64,000 nt of DNA from an uncultured SAR86 cluster bacterium (lineage in GTDB: Bacteria; Pseudomonadota; Gammaproteobacteria; Magnimaribacterales; Magnimaribacteraceae). Shown here piece after piece: positions 63,354 to 64,000 of the stretch. A program made the position numbers and the translations under genes. Position 1 is the first letter of the stretch, and each line of letters opens with the position of its first letter. The notes under the pieces were generated by a model. The model worked only from the letters and a program-made list of their open reading frames with translations, was not told the DNA's origin and did no database searches. The stretch spans positions 1 through 64,000 of the forward strand of contig CALIUO010000022.1 in NCBI GenBank assembly GCA_938048695.1, in the 5' to 3' direction.

Positions 63354-64000
63354 TATTGAGATAAAACTAGAGCCACAAGATGAGTTTAATCATCAACCTG
63401 ATGAAGCTTCTAATTATAACGAAAGCATGTACTTTAATGTTTTTGATCACAACAAACAGATGGGAGGATGGTTCAGGTTAGGCAATAGACCTAATGAGGG
63501 TTATGCAGAGATGACCTGCTGTATTTATTTACCCGATGGAAGGATAGGTTTCATGTTTGGAAGGCCGGAGATAACAACAAACGATGTTTTCGACGCAGGT
63601 GGTATGAAATTTGAGGTTATTGAGCCGTTTAAGTCTTTAAAGGTTCAATACAAAGGGAAGATATTACTTTTAGATAATCCTAAAGATATGCTTAATCCGA
63701 GTAAGGCTTTCAAAGAAAATCCTAGAGTAGAGTGTGAAGCCGATATAAATATAACTGGTATTTCTCCTATGTTTGGAGGCCAGGCAGTAAGGACAGACGG
63801 AAAACCCCTAGAAAGAGATCCCGAAAAGAGCTTTTCTAAAGCTCACTATGAACAGCATACTGCCGGTAAGGGTGCTATTAAAATTAATGGCGAAGAATGG
63901 TCCATAGATGGTCTAGGCTTGAGAGATAAGAGCTGGGGACCAAGATATTGGCAAGCTATTGAATGGTACAGATGGTTGACTATTAATATTAATGATGAAG
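63346..64000 (+). CDS. DUF7064/DUF7065-like protein of unknown function, N-terminal part
   Basis: Open from the ATG at 63346 to the window end, so at least 218 residues; the 3' part is outside. Visible marks are YFNVFDHNKQMGGWFRLGNR (N-terminal beta-rich part), EMTCCIYLPDGRIGFMFGRP and GLGLRDKSWGPRYWQ, which recall the paired DUF7065/DUF7064 beta-barrel domains from memory. No signal peptide, no catalytic motif. It overlaps queG by 8 bp but is not a usual queG neighbour. Confidence 0.7.
   Translation, partial: MSDIEIKLEPQDEFNHQPDEASNYNESMYFNVFDHNKQMGGWFRLGNRPNEGYAEMTCCIYLPDGRIGFMFGRPEITTNDVFDAGGMKFEVIEPFKSLKVQYKGKILLLDNPKDMLNPSKAFKENPRVECEADINITGISPMFGGQAVRTDGKPLERDPEKSFSKAHYEQHTAGKGAIKINGEEWSIDGLGLRDKSWGPRYWQAIEWYRWLTININDE

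Noticed and set aside
1..64000. CRISPR arrays, insertion sequences, prophage, integron or toxin-antitoxin systems.
   Set aside because: No regular direct repeats, transposase, phage structural genes or antitoxin-type pairs were seen. XerC is the housekeeping recombinase in its conserved place.

Overview
The window looks like a chromosomal segment of a streamlined, AT-rich marine gammaproteobacterium, most like the SAR86 type. This is judged from gene content and order, not from a database search. Gammaproteobacterial gene neighbourhoods are preserved: engB-cytochrome c4-dsbA next to polA, lptM-lysA-dapF-DUF484-xerC-yigB, ubiE-ubiB-hisE-tatABC, miaB-phoH-ybeY-corC-lnt, zapA-6S RNA-ygfA, pepP-ubiH, and nnr-tsaE beside queG. 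Genes are packed with tiny gaps and many convergent 3' overlaps. TTG and GTG starts are common. No insertion sequence, prophage, CRISPR array or rRNA is seen. No stretch over about 210 bp lacks a gene, and the largest such gap holds 6S RNA.

Layout. 1-4812: the 5' part of polA, an FkbM methyltransferase, engB, then a rightward run of cytochrome c4, a DsbA-like lipoprotein, a CitE-like lyase and a MaoC hydratase. 4893-13895: an accessory catabolic block with a carotenoid oxygenase, acyl-CoA ligase and nitroreductase in one tight run, a leftward ThDP enzyme and D-aminoacylase-type amidohydrolase, tRNA-Arg(CCG), glutaryl-CoA dehydrogenase and a blue copper protein. 13892-23092: a ten-gene leftward operon covering the activated methyl cycle (metK, ahcY, metF), argH, the tiny lipoprotein gene lptM, lysine/diaminopimelate synthesis and xerC-yigB. 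23222-27843: tkt, pgk, class I aldolase and dtd.

27838-33448: tatCBA, hisE, ubiB, ubiE, a DUF6279 lipoprotein, orn and DUF1820. 33510-39869: miaB, phoH, ybeY, corC, lnt, an L,D-transpeptidase and an exported glutathione peroxidase. 39907-49432: rpiA, ilvA, ygfA, 6S RNA, zapA, a zapB-like coiled coil, pepP, ubiH, rpmG-rpmB, coaBC, a serine hydrolase and an L31 with an acidic tail. 49531-64000: priA, then a second accessory block (SDR, methyltransferase, EF-hand esterase, second esterase, TauD dioxygenase, aldo/keto reductase, Gfo/Idh dehydrogenase, FAD oxidoreductase, phosphoesterase), ending in tsaE, nnr, queG and a cut-off DUF7064/7065-like gene.

How it fits together: mostly housekeeping (replication, tRNA modification, cell-envelope assembly, ubiquinone, central carbon) with two accessory islands whose enzymes suit an aerobic heterotroph using carotenoid- or aryl-derived compounds, acyl-CoAs, sugars and esters. 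Genes below the usual ORF size cut-off that were read directly from sequence are tatA, lptM and rpmG. RNA genes read directly are 6S RNA and tRNA-Arg.
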